A stretch of 64,000 nucleotides of DNA from Timema cristinae (GCA_039000515.1 JBCFYV010000100.1:30988421-31052420); one strand, 5' to 3'; shown: positions 1-12,616, counted from the stretch's first letter. The notes: generated from the letters alone by a model not told the origin. Numbers and translations are program-made.

Positions 1-1309
1 TATTTAAGAATAATATTTAGCATATAAAATGAGCATTATAAAATCTATAAGATTAAAAAATTTATACTTTATCTAAAATAAAAGCGAATGCTTTACAAAA
101 AAAACTGATAGTTTTTGAAAAATTTGGTATAACTTTTTGTTTTTAATTAATTTTCATTAAATTATGAAAAAACCCATATTTTAGTGATAGCATTAAAAGA
201 ATTGAATTATTTATATATGGTAATTTCTATAAATATAGATTATTTTAAATATATTATATATACATATATATATCTAAATATTTATAAATAAATACCATTT
301 ATTAATATTGTTACTAATTTATATATACATGTACTATTAATATGTTTAATATAAATTGTATACAATTATCGAATATTAAATTCCATAACATTAAGTAAAA
401 ATTTCATTATTATAATGATAAAGATAAATACTTACATATTTGATATATTCTTATTATTAAATAATTTAATTATTTATTATGATTATGAATATATAATACA
501 TAATATTAAATATTTAATCAATTTATTAGAGAGTAATCTCTATTTTCCGCATGATTCCAACAGCTTTCACACTAGACAAGTCCCTAAATTATAATCTTGA
601 TCTCTGAAGTTAGAATTCCAAAATCCACTGCCTAGATCATTCTTTTCCACACAATTTATATTTAGTTTATTTCAATAGATTACAATTTCACTCTGATCAC
701 TGCAATGTAAATAAATAATAGAAAATGGATACGTACATATCTAACAAACAGCTTTTTTTTTTACCAAAGACACAAGCACTGACTGAAATGATACTACTGT
801 GGTCCAAATTAAAATATTCATTGCCAGTCTTTGATGTCTGAACCTATCATACCACCAGACCCAGCAGTTGTTCCTAACTACTACAAACATCACGTGAAGT
901 AGACATTTGGCTGTCATTCCCCATAATAGAAGGTACGCTATTGAGATGGACAGCCTAAGAGGTGGCAATGAGGATAGCGGGTGAGAAATAAAGGGATATT
1001 ACTTGTCTTTGATTAGCTATCGGACGAGGAAATTCGATAACAGACTTACTGGGCCTAAATATTATTGGTATGCAAGGAATCTTCTAAATAGTTACACAAA
1101 ATTTAGCGAAATAAAATAGAGAGAGAAAAGGCATTTTGAAGCTTTCATTTGTACAATAGACACTAACATACGAAAGAGACATTTAAAGGTATTAACAATT
1201 ATTAATATACTATCACAATCACCTCAAATAGACGAATATCTCAAAAGGAATCACACTATCTGTAAGATATACTCTCATATTTACAGTATTAGTGTAACAA
1301 GTGATAGTA
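1..1309. other. AT-rich unique DNA, no gene seen
   Basis: Strongly AT-rich to about 540, then mixed. A 75-codon minus frame (741-968) has no recognised domain and was not called. Confidence 0.6.
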
Positions 1310-1475
1310 AATGTAACCGAATTTTCGTTGAGGAAGAGTGTAAAACCATTTAGAATAAAACACCCTGAAAACACCCGACCGAGATTTAATCCTGATCCAC
1401 CCATCATTGGCAATTCAGTCTATTACGATAATGATGCGTTAAACTATGCGACCACCGATGTGAGTAAGAAGTCGT
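1310..1475 (-). mobile_element. Decayed SINE, family C
   Basis: Reverse complement of the family C body: gaggaagagtgtaaaaccat followed by a decayed B-box (cgaccgagattt) and head. Both small open frames here are products of the SINE. Confidence 0.5.
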
Positions 1476-2009
1476 GGCTTAGAAAGAGTACACTCACTGA
1501 ACTCTTAGGTAATATAAACCACTAACGTAGGGTAATACCATTCAGAGAAATCACGTCAGGAGGTAAAAAAAAAAACTCCTGGTTTTTAACATCCCATTCC
1601 CATCTCACCCTCACCTTACTCTTTTTAACTTGACGAGCCCTGATTGGCTGCATGTAGCCGTGCAGCGTTAATACTCAAGAGAAGAGTCATAAAATAACTG
1701 ACGTGATCCATTTGCTAGGTTGTGCTACTAAACAAAGCCACGAAGACACCTCCTATTGGCTGACGGCCACTCTTTAAACTTTAACAGAATACTACGTTGT
1801 AGACTGTAAAAAAAAGGCTTCCGGGCTGAGAACAACATCGTCTTCTGTTTACATGTACACTCTGTTTCAAAGAATATGTTTGTTTTTTTAATATTTTACA
1901 GATATGCTTAGGTTAATTTTTTTGGAATGCAAATACAGTTCTGCTAACCCAATAGGTTAAGCTCGCGTAATCTGGTTTGTCGTTTATGAGGTCATGTATT
2001 GAATACTAG
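1476..2009. other. Unique DNA, no gene seen
   Basis: Mixed-composition sequence with a 12-bp A-run near 1567; nothing recognisable. Confidence 0.5.
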
Positions 2010-2335
2010 CCGAGTGTAATGAGGCATTTTTAACCCTTAGTAGTTTCCAAGTCCTCCTCCACGCTAATGCAGGTATACTTTCAACGCTATCTTTTTTTTA
2101 CCACCTGTCCAGGCTATACGCATATACTATAATACAAATTAAATAGGGATTAGTACGAAAGCAATTTAGAGGTAACCTACACTCATTTGCATGGAAGAAG
2201 AGTGGAAAACCATTTAGGAAAAAACAGATCCGACCGAGATTCGAGCCCAAAGCTCCTGTTGTTCAGCAGGTCAGTTTAACACGAGAGTACACCTTAAACC
2301 ATTCAGTCACTCAAATGGCCCATTATTAGTTTATA
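2010..2335. mobile_element. Decayed SINE family C fragments, two orientations
   Basis: A + fragment (ctcctccacgctaatgcagg) is followed by a - copy from about 2135 (gaagagtggaaaaccattta, then ccgaccgagattcgagccc). The two lie tail to tail. Confidence 0.5.
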
Positions 2336-2545
2336 TGCGTCCAACCCAAATGGGTTGTAAAACGCGGCTAGGTAAATAATAAAAATAAACAGAAGATAGA
2401 ATCAGCTAATGATGGCCTACAAATTAACTGGATTTAGATTTGCCCATTTTTTGAAAATGTTTTAAAACACTTACGTGATACATCCATTTTAATAACTCTA
2501 ACAAGGTAGGGTATCGTGAATCGAGATAGTGAAACAATAATATAA

Positions 2546-2808
2546 TATTTAATAATAATAATATTTAGCGCCGCGTCTTACTACCCGTTCGGTTTATACG
2601 GTTTAAGTACTAATTACTACTAATAGTTTAGGAATTGGGAAGGTTGAATTAGAGGAAGTGAGCCCACATTTGCGTGGAGGGAGAGTGGAAAACCATTTAG
2701 GAAAAACCTCCCTCAGTCACCCGACCAAGATTCGAACCTTGATCTCCCCGTCCTCAGCAGTCGAGCTCAACACGAGAAGCGCGCTAGCCAACTACGCCAC
2801 TGAGGAGG
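2546..2808 (-). mobile_element. SINE family B copy, near full length
   Basis: Reads attagcgccgcgtcttac (shared tail), ... gcctcagtggcgtagttggc on the minus strand. The head carries a near-perfect A-box (TGGCGTAGTTGG) and B-box (GGTTCGAATC). Preceded on the + strand by a short TAA repeat, as expected for its 3' end. Confidence 0.85.
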
Positions 2809-2889
2809 GTGATTATGAAATAACTAAATAATAAATGGTACGATACAATCGCACACATTTTCTCATATTGTGTGATACGTATTTGAAGA

Positions 2890-4110
2890 AACTTTTCAAA
2901 AACAGGTTTTCAGTCAATTACCTTTAGGAAGTGATATTTATCAAAACAAACACATCATCTTATTAAACAATAAACACCCTTTATATATAAATTTAAGTCC
3001 AATTTTTTCAAATATTTTTAACGAATTTCAAATTTTCATAAATAAACTATTTGCAAGCCACCCTAAAGTTATTTGTAATTTGTAAAAATAGAAACGTATT
3101 CTGATTTATCATTAATAATTATCCTAGATAACCCCTTATAGCTCACTCTTGAAAGCCATTTTTGAATTTTTATATAATTTATTTCAATTATACTACCTTT
3201 AAATTAATTTATTTAAAATTTTTTTTAAATATTATTAATCATTTAAATATTCACCCGATACCAATTTAATATAAAATCATTTGAGATATCTTCTACAAAA
3301 CTTAAATTCTACAAAAATCAGTCATCAGTTAACTGCCATCAAATTAATTTGAAAAATATATGTATAAATATATTATTTATAATATAAAAAACTTAACAGA
3401 CACCCGTTTTGAATAAATCACTAAAATAATTTTTTAGACCAGTCATCATTAAATTGCCATGAAAACAAGTATACTGTTTTATTTCCTATGTAAAACACTC
3501 CCCGTATATACTGTTTAAACCAAATTGTTATAGCCATTTTCAAAATATTTCAAATATTTGAAGAATCTGTCATTTGTAAACTAGCTACCCTTAAAGCGAA
3601 ATTTTATCCTCAAAACAAGTATACAGTTAAATTTTTCAACTCAAGCACTCCCAAGATACCCATTTGGAACCAATGTTGCAAGTTTGTTTTTAAATTTTTA
3701 ATTTTAAATAAACCAACTACGCATAAACGAATTTTCACTCCAAAAACCAATGGGTTGTTTTATACCACACAACCCCCATATATACATTTTAAGCAAAATA
3801 GTTAGAGCTATTTTCGAAATAATTTGAATTTTCAAAAATATGCCATCAGTCAACTAACCTTCATCGAATTTTGCCCAAAATACTACTATACAAATGCTAT
3901 TTTTCATGTCAAACATATACTTTAATGCATTTAAAACAAAACCATAAGAGCAATTTTGGAAAAATTCCGAATTTAAAAAAATCACTCATCAGTAAACAAC
4001 GCTTAATTTAAGGGGCTAAGAGTCAAAATTATAAAAATGTCCTAAGGTATAGTCCTATAAAATCTAAATACCAAGTTTGAACAAAATGTATCAATCGTTT
4101 TGGATCCATG
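2890..4110. repeat. Degenerate tandem repeat, ~120-150 bp period
   Basis: The motif gtcatcagttaactgcc recurs in diverged form near 3319, 3441, 3568, 3841 and 3982, with companions such as aaaacaagtatact and gttagagctattttc at matching offsets. About eight or nine units, well decayed. It precedes the GACA repeat into which a SINE inserted. Confidence 0.5.
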
Positions 4111-4121
4111 ATCAGCGACAG

Positions 4122-4397
4122 GGTGACCTGGTGGTCTAGGGGTAAGGTGTCAGACTTCTGTGCTAGCGGCCGGGGTTCAATCCTCGGTCCCGCCACAGAT
4201 TCATCTGATTTCCAAACCATTCCTTCACCTCTGACAAGATATCTTGTGAATGTGGGGAATGTCAGGCCTCCACCGTGGTTCGGATTCCACGTTAAACTGT
4301 AGGTCCTCCATTTCATCTCACAATCACCCTACCATTACACATTAGCGTAAGTGCGTATAGCCCGAACGGGTAGTAAGACGTGGTGCTAATAATAATA
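4122..4397 (+). mobile_element. SINE family A, full length with target duplication
   Basis: Starts gtgacctggtggtctagggg (A-box region of a Glu/Gly-like tRNA head), B-box ggttcaatcctcgg, and ends with the shared tail plus (TAA)n. The 10-bp duplication atcagcgaca is present at 4111-4120 and 4398-4407. A 64-codon frame inside is the SINE. Confidence 0.92.
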
Positions 4398-4452
4398 ATC
4401 AGCGACAGACAGACAGACAGACAGAAAGACAGACATGGGGACAGACAGAATT
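4398..4452. repeat. (GACA)n microsatellite
   Basis: agacagacagacagacagac with interruptions; the SINE at 4122 inserted at its left end. Confidence 0.85.
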
Positions 4453-4844
4453 GTAAAATCCACTTATTTTGGTTAGTATTCACATAAAACGTAAAGATTA
4501 ATCAGAATCTTGAGATCAATTTTCACTATTACAATAATTACTCTTGATATGAGAAAATGAAAGTTATTCTCAGTATAATCGACCAGTATTCAAACCTATA
4601 TTTTCCCCGTCACTGGCATAACATACTACATGAAGCTGACATTTAATAATCGTGCCCAACAATTCAGGTTTGATCTCAACTAAACACATTTCAAGCATAC
4701 ACTTCAGCAGACGGATTCAATTTTCAAAATTCAATTTGACTAAAAATCAATTTGTAATTTTATCGAAACTCTTATAACATACATTATCAAAATATAATAA
4801 CGTTTATGGTATTACGTTTGAATAAAATATCCCAATCTTCAAAA

Positions 4845-5136
<292 letters not shown>

Positions 5137-5529
5137 ATCTTTAAAATAAGACTATACTACCGTAACTAAATATTTTCTAGATAAACTCGATTTTCAGTAT
5201 CTTTTTTATAACTAAACAATATTGTTTACATTTAATAACCGTTTAATTATAGGTAATAGTTTTCTAATTAATTATGAAGAGTCAATTTTCCTTATTTCAT
5301 TTAGATAAAAATATGTTTTAAATCATTTTTGAAAATAACACGTTGGTGGTTCGTTGATATACAACCTCAATATGTTTCATATTTAATTTGCAGTATTTGA
5401 TAAATTATCTTAAGCACCGCCTGGATACAAACAAAATTAATATTGTTCCGTGATCCGGCAAACTCACTCAGTCACGCATAAAGTAAGTTCTGCTTTAATA
5501 AAATTTAATTCGAATTTATAGAGTAGATT
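5137..5529. other. AT-rich unique DNA
   Basis: Nothing recognised. Confidence 0.5.
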
Positions 5530-5539
5530 CATTTATTTA

Positions 5540-5843
5540 TTTATTTGGGGTATTTAGCATGAGCTTTTCAAAGGCTTTTTAAATCAACACACGAGAATTT
5601 TATAAGATAGTTTATAACAAAATATCTTACAAACTTAGCCGGGAAAGGTATTTTTACATAAATTCCATGGTTCTTTTACAGGCCACAATCGAATTGAGAC
5701 CGACGGCTTTACTTACCTTCCGAAGGAAATTGTGCTACGGATTTTTATCGCTCAAGAAAAATCCATCGACCTTGGCCGAGATTGAATTCACGATCATCCG
5801 ATCCTGAAGAAAGCACTTTACCCAAGACCACCAAGGGCAACAG
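5540..5843 (-). mobile_element. Single-copy-in-window tRNA-like SINE with (ATTT)n tail
   Basis: On the minus strand: cttggtggtcttgggtaaag (A-box-like), gaattcaatctcgg (B-box-like), then a 200-bp body ending in AAAT repeats. Direct repeats catttattta at 5530-5539 and 5844-5853 flank it. Distinct from families A-D. Confidence 0.6.
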
Positions 5844-5854
5844 CATTTATTTAA

Positions 5855-6164
5855 ACTAAACATTTATTATTCTATAATTTATTTCCAAATGGAGTTTAAA
5901 TTGATGCTCACTTATATGAGATAATTTAGATCAAACCTTTTTTTTATGAAAGATTGTTCAAACACGCGTGGAAATTGAGTGAATTGAGGGGATCAATGTT
6001 TGATTTAGAAATTTATTATGTGTTGTTTATTAGCCTACATTCACCTTACTGTGTGTTTTATAATTACCACGCCCTTTAACAAAGGGTTTAACAATTCTTA
6101 ACACACAAACACATTGGAATAGCTTTAAGATATAAACAGAGAGTACCTTATGATCCTTCCGGGC
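5855..6164. other. AT-rich unique DNA
   Basis: Nothing recognised. Confidence 0.45.
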
Positions 6165-7060
6165 TATTCACAAATGTACACTAAATGGAGAGGGAAGGTA
6201 GAATGTAGTTAAGAGGAAATCTGATTTGCATGGAGGAATAGTGGGAATACAATGACAGATAGATTGGGATTCGAACTCTAGTTAGGTGTACTAAAGGCTG
6301 ATACACACAGAATACTAAGTTAAACCAAGCTATGCTGCGCTGTGCCATCCTCTTCTAAGACTTTGTCAATTTGCTTTCACACTCATTGCTAAGCTAAGCT
6401 AACCAATGGTCCTTATTCTCCCTCCAGAAATCCGGGTTGTTTCTTTCTGGTCTGCTCCAGTGATTTTTAGTTATAATGGCGTTCTCCAAAATGTCTTGTT
6501 TGAGCTCAGGTTATAGTACTTAGTAAAAAAAAATTATGCTGCTGTTTACAGCTGTTTTGGAAGATGAAGAAAATTTAGGAAGTGGACTTGTTCAATTAAC
6601 GCTTACATTTTAATGTAAAAACATTTATTAAATATAAGACCTAAATAGAATATTACTTAAATACACGTGAAACAAACTGAAAACAAAACTTCAACACTTA
6701 TTTAGTTATTTTCACCAAACCAACAATGCGTCTGTTCAACACGAAGCCCAAATTGCGTTATGCGCATGCGCAACGTAAGATGGCTCAAGATGGGAGCTTA
6801 GCTTAGCTTTCTGTGTGAACTAACACATTTAAATACGTGGCCAGCTATTTTTCTAAAGATATAGCAGAGCAAATCTTAGTTTATCTTAGCGTTCTGTGTG
6901 AATCAGCCTTAAGGATGTTATTTTTTACTTATGTACCTCTTCCACACTCTACACACAAATGAAAGTAAACTTACTCTAAATTCAAAATAGCTCATGCCTA
7001 ACACATTAGCATAATTAGTTTATATGCTTGCAGTGAGAAATGGTGGGGAAAAAAAGTAGT
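6165..7060. mobile_element. Decayed SINE family C copies, split by a MITE
   Basis: A minus-like fragment (6165-6255) leads into a + fragment (gattcgaactctagttaggtg) that resumes at 6913 (ccacactctacacacaaatg) after the MITE at 6295-6909. Confidence 0.5.
6295..6909. mobile_element. PIF/Harbinger-like MITE (615 bp) with TAA target duplication
   Basis: Terminal inverted repeats of about 45 bp start AGGCTGATACACACAGAA and end TTCTGTGTGAATCAGCCT. The flanks are TAA at 6292-6294 and 6910-6912; removing the element restores the SINE line gtactaagg. Subterminal gctaagctaagctaa motifs mirror each other. No transposase is present. The 3-bp TAA duplication is typical of PIF/Harbinger. Confidence 0.8.
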
Positions 7061-7130
7061 GGTAAATTATTTACTAAAGAGAAACCTCAGTACACCTGGC
7101 CGGGATATGAACCTTTACCTCATCACCAGC
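7040..7130 (-). mobile_element. Decayed SINE family C fragment
   Basis: gagaaacctcagtacacctg followed by ccgggatatgaacc, the reverse complement of the family C B-box zone. Confidence 0.4.
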
Positions 7131-7439
7131 CAATCAAAATAGCTTGACGTCAAAATCCACGTGCCCATCGATTCGGGTGTTTGATTTATGAGACCTTTTT
7201 TTTCTTTACTATTTCCCGAAATGGAATGTATTATTAGTAGTTTAGATAAATCTTACAAATAAACATAACAAGATATTAATATGATACATCAAACTAAATT
7301 AAAGAATTTGCCATTTACACATGTAAATTATCTTGGAGAACTAACAATTATCATATTTTGACGATTGAAAGGAAATGCGATATTTTTGGGTTTTCTTAGT
7401 AAAGAAAATGCGTGTTAGAGTTAATAACTACGCTGGTAA

Positions 7440-7690
7440 AATTGTCGGCTTTTCCCCTCCATCAGCCTGGAGGGTGCTGAAGTTGCGGAGGAGAGTAATT
7501 TGTTTCCCCTCCTAACGCTGAGCCTACTTGTGGTGGTGGAAATAGTGGGAGATGGTGGAGGGTAAAGGGATAATGGAGAAGGAAGCTGTAAATTGGATGT
7601 GATCTATTGCTAGGCTCAGGCATCGAGTACCTCACAAACCCTCAGGGCCATTACCCCTGCCAAGAGTTGAGCGAGAGGAGATTTTGATCG
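7440..7690. other. GC-richer sequence of unknown origin before a pyrimidine tract
   Basis: Contains the near-inverted words gctgagcctact and ctaggctcaggc and purine-rich strings such as ggtggaggg. Possibly the 5' part of an old mobile element; not recognised. Confidence 0.3.
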
Positions 7691-9085
7691 AACTGTGTAG
7701 TCTCTCGCATCCTTTCTAGCTCTTCTTTATTCGTTCTTCTTCATCCTCTATCCTACTTTGTTCTGTATGTTTGTGTCAGGTCCTTTCTAGTTTTTCTTTA
7801 CTTATTCTGCTTCTCTCTTATTTTACCTCATTCCTATCTTACTCTGTATTTTTTCTCACTTCCCTGCGATTTCTCCTTTGCTCGCTCTGCTTCCCCATGT
7901 TTCGCTCTTCCTTAACATATATCCTGTTGTACTATGCATTTTCCTCTTGCATCCTTGCTTTCTAATCTTTATTCACTTTCCTTAACATTCATCCTACTCC
8001 ATCCTGTATGTTTCTTTCGCATCCTAGCTAATTTTACTTTTACTCCTCACCCTCGGTTTTCTTGTACTTCTATCCAAACCTAATGGGTATCTTTATGTCA
8101 CGTCATTTCTATTCTCCTTTTCTCGCTCTGCTTATCCCTTGTTTTGTCTCTAACCTATTATACTCTGTATCTTAATCTCGCGTCCTTACTAACTCTCATT
8201 TATTCTTCTCTTCTTTACCCCCTATCATAACGTACTCTCTATATTTCTCACGCATCCTTTATATTCTCCTTTACTCACTATTCTTTGCTCTTCTTATAAC
8301 ATCCATCCTACCGTAATCCGTTTGTTTCTCACACGGCCTTAGTATTATTTTTACTTTACTCACTCTGCTTTGCCCTTCTCTTATTTCTATCTTATTGTAC
8401 GCTGTATCTATCTCATCCTCTTTCATTCTCAATAGATCCCCTCTGCCCTATTTTCTCCACTCTTCTTCAAACTCTATCTCGATACAGCCCTTTTTCTGTT
8501 GTGTTTCATATGTTTACTTTACTTTTTAAATGTAACATTTATCTTACCTCAGACCTACTACATACTCTCTTATTTAAGTTTTTATTATTACTTCTTTACT
8601 TATTATGCTCTGCTCTACTTATATTTCTAATTGTCCTCATCTCACTTTTAAATCTTTTCTAACCTTATTTTACATTCTATGCTTGGAAAGTCTTTATTTC
8701 TACGCCTACCCTACTATATTTTTCTTGCGTCCATATTAACTTGTGTCTTCTTCCTCTACTTGAAGCTTATTTTATCAAATCCAACCTACTTACCTCACCA
8801 TCACTCTCGTATATTTGATATTTCTTATTTATCTTCTCAGATTTACTCTTTTGTATATTTATCCTATTGTATTCCTTCTTTCTCGCATTCTTGATAGCTT
8901 TCCTTTAATACCTTTGATCTCCTAAAATTGTACCATCCAGTTTTAATATTTAATATTTATTCTTTACCCTCTTTACACTTTGTATTGCATATTTTCTTTC
9001 ATACTCTATTATTTTCATTTCGTTCTTCTTTGTTGTCTATATCTGATTCAATTTTCCCCTAAAATCTTCGTGATATTTCCTTTAA
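7691..9085. repeat. 1.4 kb pyrimidine-rich degenerate tandem repeat (~80 bp period)
   Basis: Almost purine-poor on the + strand. Diverged units containing tcgcatcctttctag, ctttactcactctgctt and atcctactctgtatgtttct recur every 75-82 bp (near 7704, 8004, 8168, 8240, 8322, 8400). Small Ser/Leu/Phe-rich open frames here are composition artefacts. Confidence 0.65.
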
Positions 9086-10069
9086 ACCAGGGGTATTCAA
9101 CTTTGGGTACGTGCACCTACGGGCAAGCTAAGACATCTTAGGGATACATAAAATGTAAAATATATATACTCGTGTGTATATATATATTTCTAAATTATAA
9201 CTGATTATTTAATACATTATTTTGTAGGTAATTTATAAGTTTATTTTAGATTATATGTATAGCTTGAATTACGCACTAACAACTTTGGGGTTCTATTCTT
9301 TTGATCTTTCTGTGTCCTACCGTACCGTCTAAAGGTCCTCCCTCGCACAAGCAATGTATCGTATGCTTACGATATCTCACAAGACAGTGTCGTCTGTTTT
9401 TTTCTCTTGCTATGCTTTGCTATGAAGCTGCGCACACCGGTACCTGTCACGGAACCATAGTAGTGGCATAGTATCGTATACAGATAGTGCATGGATTTCC
9501 ATTCCACTTTGAAAGTAAAAATACACGTCCGCTACTGTAATGGGTACCTTTACTTACCCCCACTCCTCTCGAACACTCTCGTCTAATCTAAAGTCTCTTG
9601 GTGATGCGGTACTGTTATTGCTAGACTATTGTATTGTTTTAAAATTGAGATATGAGCTAATTATTACTGTACAAGAGTACAAAGTTCTTAATAGTATTGG
9701 GGATCCGTTTTATTATGACAGTAAGTACAAAGAAAATACATGAAGCCAAAATTAGTGAGCGTAAAGATCGAACAGTTAGGCAGATTTAAGTTTATTACTA
9801 AATTGTACAGGTAAGTTATTATTGTATTTATTTCCGAACTTTAATGAGGCCTCCTGTTGAGACCAAACCATACAATTTAAACTTAAAACCTTCTCGTCTA
9901 AGTAGGCTCTACCAGAGCTTTTACCAACATGATTAAGTAAAATTTATTAACATTTAAAACAATTTTGCTAACCGTTGTCTATTGTTTGTTCTTCTTTAAA
10001 AAATAACTCTTAAGTAATATAATATAAACAAGATATCACTCATTCTTTTAACAGAACAACATACACTCA
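9086..10069. other. Unique DNA with a possible hAT-type terminus
   Basis: caggggtattcaactttggg at 9089 resembles hAT ends (CAGGGGTTCTCAA); no matching other end was found. A 67-codon frame (9540-9743) was not called. Confidence 0.25.
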
Positions 10070-10071
10070 TT

Positions 10072-10282
10072 ATTTTTTCACTGCACTGCTCTGAGGTGGT
10101 GAAGAGGAGGTATAAGGTATGGTGGGGGAAACAAGCTCTTGGGGTGTATATGTCGTAATTAATCCTTGATCTCTCGCTTGCTCTTTGTAAAATCTGAAGG
10201 CTACCAATATCCTATTATAATTATGTAGATAACCTTCAAATATTCCTATCCATACAGCTACGTAGTATCCTGCAACGTACAC
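10072..10282 (-). CDS. Possible terminal coding exon, unidentified (70 codons)
   Basis: Minus-strand open frame of 70 codons ending in TAA. It contains a hydrophobic/aromatic start (GYYVAVWIGIFEGYLHNYN), a basic middle (RFYKEQARDQG) and a Ser/Pro-rich tail ending SSAVKK. The composition is more protein-like than the usual random frames here, which are Leu/Ile/Tyr/Lys-biased. A possible acceptor (CAG before GGATACTACG) lies just upstream on the minus strand, so it could be the last exon of a gene running opposite to the channel gene. I do not recognise the family. A chance open frame remains quite possible, and no polyadenylation signal is obvious close by. Confidence 0.25.
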
Positions 10283-10346
10283 ATATGATCTCTGCCTGTG
10301 TGTGAGTACGTTAATATATTTTCTATTACCAGCTAAGATATTGATA

Positions 10347-10637
10347 TGATGATTATTATTAGCACCGCGTCTTACTACCCTTTCGGGTTATACGCACTTA
10401 AGCTAATGTGTAATGTAGGGTGATTGTGAATGAAATGAGGACCTACAGTTTAAACGTGAAATCCGAACCACGGTGGAGACCTGGCATTCCACACATTCAC
10501 AAGTTGTGATTAATACACGTCTTGTCAGAGGTGAAGGAAGGGTTTGATAATCAGATAAATCTGTGCCGGGACAAAGGATTGAACCCCGAACCTCCAGACC
10601 AGAAGTCTGAATCTTACCCCTAGACCACAGGTCACCC
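10347..10637 (-). mobile_element. SINE family A, full length
   Basis: Flanked by the 12-bp duplication aagatattgata at 10335-10346 and 10638-10649. Belongs to the subtype carrying the insertion acgtgtattaatcacaactt in the body. Confidence 0.92.
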
Positions 10638-10649
10638 AAGATATTGATA

Positions 10650-11220
10650 AACACGATTAATTCTGGTTTATGGAGACAAAGATTATATCCGTTTTGAAGG
10701 AATAAGCTTGTTTTATTATGATGTTGTTTTTGGGGTCATATATTATATTATTTCTTGTACTCATATTAATAACAAAGTTTTTAATTATTATATCAATTGT
10801 ACATGTTTTGTTATTAAGCAGCTAAGTGCTATAAAAGGAGATGAATTTAACTTCACCCAAATAAAGACTATATTTTTATTACTATTACTATTACCATCTT
10901 CTCTCCATTATCTTACTGTATTTTTCTAAATTATTTTGTTTTAGCACTCATATAAGCTATGAAAGTATGATAAAAAAATATATATTTTAAGGAAAAGTAC
11001 AGAATACACCCAAACTGGGATTGATAACCACGACAGAAATCTTTCCTGCCCGTCAATGACAATTATTTCATTTTATTGCAATTCTGCTGCTTAGGGATTA
11101 CACCACATGACCAACGGTGTAGATGTGTTTGCATAGTTGACCTCCATTTTAATTTAAAATATGCTGATTTAAAACTTGGCGTTGAAGTGTTATCCTAATT
11201 AACTATACTTTTTAATTTCT
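10650..11220. other. AT-rich DNA with a very decayed SINE-like patch
   Basis: Around 10990-11125 the order acagaatacaccca, actgggattgataacc and taccacatgaccaacgg recalls a reversed family C element. Confidence 0.3.
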
Positions 11221-11450
11221 TTCTTTCTTTGAAATTTTAATTATCTTCAGCTCTTCTCCCCTCCCCCCCCCCCCTTCACTACACCTTTTTTTTTCAATGT
11301 TTTTGCCTATTCCTCGGCTCAATATTCATATTTCGTAGCCTTTCTATTATTAGCCTTCTTCCCCCCTTTCAACTCCCACACAGCTTTTATCTTCATCTCT
11401 CTCTCTCTCTTGCTCTCACATAGTTATCTCCAACGCGCGAAACCTTCCAG
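11221..11450. repeat. Pyrimidine-rich low-complexity tract
   Basis: Includes a C-run of 13 near 11262, a T-run and (TC)n near 11397-11411. Confidence 0.6.
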
Positions 11451-12348
11451 ACAAGTCGTCATACAAGAGAGGTTAGTTTTCCGGTCACGAAGTCGTCTTT
11501 ACAGGCTGAAGAAGAGCCCCCAATTAGGGGTGTGTAAGCACGTCACTCTAGTGAAAATAGACTAAAGTGAGAAATCAGACTAGACTACAAATCAAATGTT
11601 CATTTAATAACCTTACAGAGCCCTCCTGCCCCGTTCAAATAAGGGTTCCTTGAACAAAAAAAAAAAGTAAATAGGGATTTTGGTGTCATAAATAGAGATA
11701 TGAAGAACCTACCCTGGTAGCCTATCGGGATCGATATTAAACCAAACAATGTATTTATTATTTATTGTTATATTGTTATATAGTTTTTGTCTGCTAACCT
11801 GATTTAAAGATCCTGCTTCTACCTTTGGAAATGTGCCAGACAGTAAAATACCTTGATTATATTATTGTTATTATTATTATTATTATTTATAGTGATAGCC
11901 TATATACGGAATAGTAAACATTATATTATGATGCAAAGTCCTATTTATTATTACCATAAAAATACACATTTTCTAAATATGTATCGGTAGGTATAGGAAA
12001 AAATCATCAACATTTTTACATATTAGAAACCAATTAAAAATCATGATATGATTCAATTTAGATAGGCCATTGACCCTGTTAAAAGATAGAACACCTAATA
12101 ATAATGTGATTATATTACATAATATATTTGATTCAGTATATATTATATTACATTTTAAAAAACAAAATATAGATTAGATTGTTTATATATTACATAATAT
12201 ATATTATAATACATTACAAAATATTTATTATATGCTATATTTGTATATTTAATCATATTTACATCCTTTAGGTATTTCTCACATGATTGTTTTACGACAT
12301 TTCTTCGCCTAGTTTATTTATTTTATATTTGTTAAAAAGAACAATATT
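11451..12348. other. AT-rich unique DNA
   Basis: A short (ATT)n near 11863-11886; otherwise nothing recognised. Confidence 0.5.
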
Positions 12349-12360
12349 AATAATATTTCC

Positions 12361-12520
12361 ACCTCTGACAAGACATCTTGTGAATGTGGGGAATGCCAGG
12401 CCTCCACCGTGGTTCGGATTCCACGTTAAACTGTAGGTCCTCCATTTCATCTCACAATCACCCTACCATTACACATTTGCGTAAGTGCGTATAAACCGAA
12501 TGGGTAGTAAGACGCGGTGC

Positions 12521-12594
<74 letters not shown>

Positions 12595-12604
12595 TAATAA
12601 TAAT
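12361..12604 (+). mobile_element. SINE family A, 5'-truncated, with target duplication and long (TAA)n
   Basis: Begins at acctctgacaagacatcttg and lacks the whole tRNA head, yet is flanked by aataatatttcc at 12349-12360 and 12605-12616. Poly-Ile/Leu frames on the minus strand come from the (TAA)n at 12521-12610. Confidence 0.9.
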
Positions 12605-12616
12605 AATAATATTTCC

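Noticed and set aside
741..968. 75-codon minus frame with hydrophobic stretches
   Set aside because: No start context, splice sites or domain; the length is not unusual for this composition.
4108..4316. Open frames such as [13 protein letters not shown] and its relatives at 10403 and 48395
   Set aside because: The same peptide recurs wherever a family A SINE lies; it is tRNA-derived sequence.
7771..8894. Membrane-protein-like Ser/Leu/Phe frames
   Set aside because: Any frame through the pyrimidine tract gives such residues; no conserved order.
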